A stretch of DNA of 64,000 bases, from contig NZ_JBBNAD010000005.1 in NCBI RefSeq assembly GCF_037996765.1, positions 1,520,001 to 1,584,000 of the forward strand, given 5' to 3'. Under the pieces are notes generated by a model. That model worked only from the letters and a program-made list of their open reading frames with translations, searched no databases and had not been told where the DNA came from. The translations under genes were made by a program, and so were the position numbers. Position 1 is the stretch's first letter; the number at the start of each line of letters is the position of its first letter. Positions 62,751-64,000 of this stretch are shown here, piece by piece. The DNA is from Bdellovibrio sp. GT3. GTDB lineage: Bacteria > Bdellovibrionota > Bdellovibrionia > Bdellovibrionales > Bdellovibrionaceae.

Positions 62751-62778
62751 CGGACCTATTTTACTCAAAATAAGTCCG
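62751..62778. promoter_or_regulatory. Inverted repeat in the lpdA leader
   Basis: CGGACCTATTTT and AAAATAAGTCCG are inverted with one mismatch and a 4-base spacer. It lies 30 bases upstream of the lpdA start, so it would be in the leader RNA or act as an operator. Confidence 0.4.
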
Positions 62779-62820
62779 TTCCATATATACGCTATATTAG
62801 CACTGATGGTCACTTAGAAT

Positions 62821-62838
62821 TCATGACACGCGTCATGA
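62821..62838. promoter_or_regulatory. Perfect 7+4+7 palindrome upstream of lpdA
   Basis: TCATGAC-ACGC-GTCATGA is a perfect inverted repeat with two equal 7-bp arms and a 4-base spacer, lying 100 bases before the lpdA start and just upstream of AT-rich promoter-like sequence. The symmetry fits a dimeric regulator operator. Confidence 0.5.
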
Positions 62839-62845
62839 TGTAGTG

Positions 62846-62886
62846 TGAAAAAACAACCAAATTACAGCTACTTAGGTGGTTGTTTG
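62846..62886 (-). terminator. Probable terminator of the SDR gene
   Basis: AACAACCA and TGGTTGTT pair across a long loop, followed on the minus strand by a run of seven Ts. The stem is AT-rich, so the terminator is weaker than others here. Confidence 0.55.
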
Positions 62887-62897
62887 GGCTTTGGGGC

Positions 62898-63683
62898 TTA
62901 TACCATAGTCTTAAGCAATCCACCGTCGACTCGCATCGCGGAGCCGGTGATGGCAGAGGCCTCATCAGATGCCAGGAAAGCCACCGCATTGCCGATCTCT
63001 TCCGTGCGGATAAACCTTTGAATGATTGAAGTCGGGCGTGCTGTTTTAAAGAATCCCTCTTCCACCTGTTTTTCGGTCAGTCCATCTTTTTCAGCGAGTT
63101 GTTTCAGGAAGGTCCCAACTCCTTCGGATTTTGTGGGGCCGACCAAAACAGAGTTCACAGTGACATTCGTGCGCGTGGCCACTTCAGCCATGCCGCGGGC
63201 TAAGGCGACCTGTGCGGTTTTTGAAACTCCGTAGTGAATCATCTCGGTGGGGATTTGCATCGCAGATTCGCTGGAAATGAAAATCACGCGGCCGTTATTC
63301 TTTTTGAGCATGCGCGGGAAGTAGTGGCGGGATAGTCTTGCTCCCGACATAAAATTCCCATTCCACATTTTTTCCCAGTCCGCATCCGTGATGTCGGCGA
63401 ATTCTTTGGGTTCAAAGATGCCAAAATTATTTACCAGTACATCCACTTCAGGAAACTTTTCAATTAATTTAGAGGTGCCAGCGGTGGTGGTAAGATCTGC
63501 TGCCACACCGTGAAGGGAGACTTTGTTTGCGCCGGTTTTGATCAGTTCGTTGATGGCATTATTGACACGTTCTTCGGAGCGTCCATTGATGATCACATCG
63601 AAACCTTTTTTGGAAAGGCATTGTGCAATTGCGAATCCGATTCCTGCCGTGGAGCCAGTGACTAAGGCTAATTTGTTGCTCAT
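62898..63683 (-). CDS. Short-chain dehydrogenase/reductase
   Basis: A 261-residue classical SDR. The NAD(P)-binding turn is TGSTAGIGFAIA, then LVNNFGIFEP, catalytic Ser in FISSESAMQIP, and YGVSK with catalytic Tyr and Lys. The C-terminus has ASAITGSAMRVDGGL. The substrate is unknown. It starts 7 bases after the DoxX-like gene, which suggests one transcript. Confidence 0.93.
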   Translation of the reverse strand: MSNKLALVTGSTAGIGFAIAQCLSKKGFDVIINGRSEERVNNAINELIKTGANKVSLHGVAADLTTTAGTSKLIEKFPEVDVLVNNFGIFEPKEFADITDADWEKMWNGNFMSGARLSRHYFPRMLKKNNGRVIFISSESAMQIPTEMIHYGVSKTAQVALARGMAEVATRTNVTVNSVLVGPTKSEGVGTFLKQLAEKDGLTEKQVEEGFFKTARPTSIIQRFIRTEEIGNAVAFLASDEASAITGSAMRVDGGLLKTMV

Positions 63684-63690
63684 GCTGCAC

Positions 63691-64000
63691 CTATCTTTTT
63701 CTGACGATCACGTCGATGGAGTAGTGGTTGTAGTTCAGGAAAAACAAAACCACGGTGTAAAGCAGAATGTAAATCATTTGGATTCCCACCATGTCCCAGT
63801 TTTGAATCAGGCAGCTTCCCGCCATGAGCATGATCATAAGGGCAAGTCCCGCAATCAGCGTCGGAAAAGTGAACAGACCCAGAATTAACAATAAGCCAAT
63901 GGCTGCCTCTAAGGGTGGAATGGCATAGGCAAAAGCCACAACCGACCATTGTGGCAGGGGAGCATCCTTAAATGTGTCCGTGATCCAAGTGATGAATTTG
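63691..64000 (-). CDS. DoxX-like membrane protein, partial
   Basis: The frame is open to the end of the window, so the N-terminus is missing. The visible 102 residues contain three or more helices, including the DoxX-type IPPLEAAIGLLLILGLF and MIYILLYTVVLFFLN. DoxX proteins are small membrane proteins sometimes tied to oxidoreductases; the SDR gene follows by 7 bases. The GTG at 63939 is internal, as the frame continues upstream to the edge. Confidence 0.75.
   Translation of the reverse strand, partial: KFITWITDTFKDAPLPQWSVVAFAYAIPPLEAAIGLLLILGLFTFPTLIAGLALMIMLMAGSCLIQNWDMVGIQMIYILLYTVVLFFLNYNHYSIDVIVRKR

Noticed and set aside
62721-62813. N-terminal extension of lpdA
   Set aside because: It runs through the palindromic leader and the family start is at MADNQFDLIVIG with a ribosome binding site.
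1-64000. tRNA, rRNA, CRISPR, insertion sequence or prophage
   Set aside because: I looked for tRNA-like CCA ends, direct-repeat arrays, transposase or integrase frames and phage genes, and found none that I can support. A tRNA search tool could still find a missed one.

Overview
The window looks like chromosomal DNA from a predatory delta-proteobacterium of the Bdellovibrio type. This is inferred from gene content, not from a database match. It carries many secreted or lipoprotein-like proteins of unknown function, a TIGR02147-type regulator paired with an exported protein, a Bat (batB-batC-batD) locus, a very large RCC1-repeat surface lipoprotein and exported protease-like proteins, set among ordinary housekeeping genes. 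Base composition appears near 50% GC. I see no rRNA, tRNA, CRISPR array, insertion sequence or prophage.

Layout. 1-3144: the end of a Bat operon (batB partial, batC, batD). 3179-9367: a 2062-residue lipoprotein on the minus strand with Ig/FN3-like modules, a Calx-beta-like module and about 14 cysteine-paired RCC1-like repeats. 9515-12020: small exported proteins and a CobB-type sirtuin. 12083-15132: aconitase and a nitroreductase. 15283-22646: envelope proteins, including a DUF454 protein, a periplasmic sugar-binding-type protein, a CapA-type phosphoesterase, a three-gene TPR lipoprotein/outer-membrane/membrane set and an LpxR-type lipid A deacylase. 22830-29243: an abundant-type small exported protein, an OppA-type binding protein coupled to a DUF1905 protein, an unannotated 29-residue membrane peptide, an OmpA-type lipoprotein, a SIMPL protein and a papain-like protease.

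29402-38311: terC; the minus-strand cluster response regulator-nadC-birA-thioredoxin-GyrI-like; then lptG-type permease, def, fmt and rpe. 38386-41632: the TIGR02147 regulator and exported partner, a Nudix protein and a small beta-barrel. 41841-48975: histidine degradation genes hutH and hutU separated by two unrelated genes, followed by a complete NitT/TauT-type ABC transporter. 49009-58402: exported proteins, including a probable NlpC/P60-like cysteine peptidase, a HExxH protein and an exported protein with an atypical PI4K/Fam20-like kinase module. 58455-64000: an amidohydrolase, an exported hypothetical protein, lpdA with a palindromic upstream region, an SDR and a DoxX-like membrane protein cut by the window end.

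Non-coding structure worth attention: a composite family of palindromic intergenic repeats; hairpins that would hide the ribosome binding sites of terC and nadC; a two-hairpin 3' region with identical loops behind the 29-residue peptide; mutually exclusive pairings upstream of the small exported protein at 39958-40263; and palindromes upstream of lpdA. The most interesting protein is the exported kinase-like protein at 56195-58402, which could act in the periplasm or in prey.
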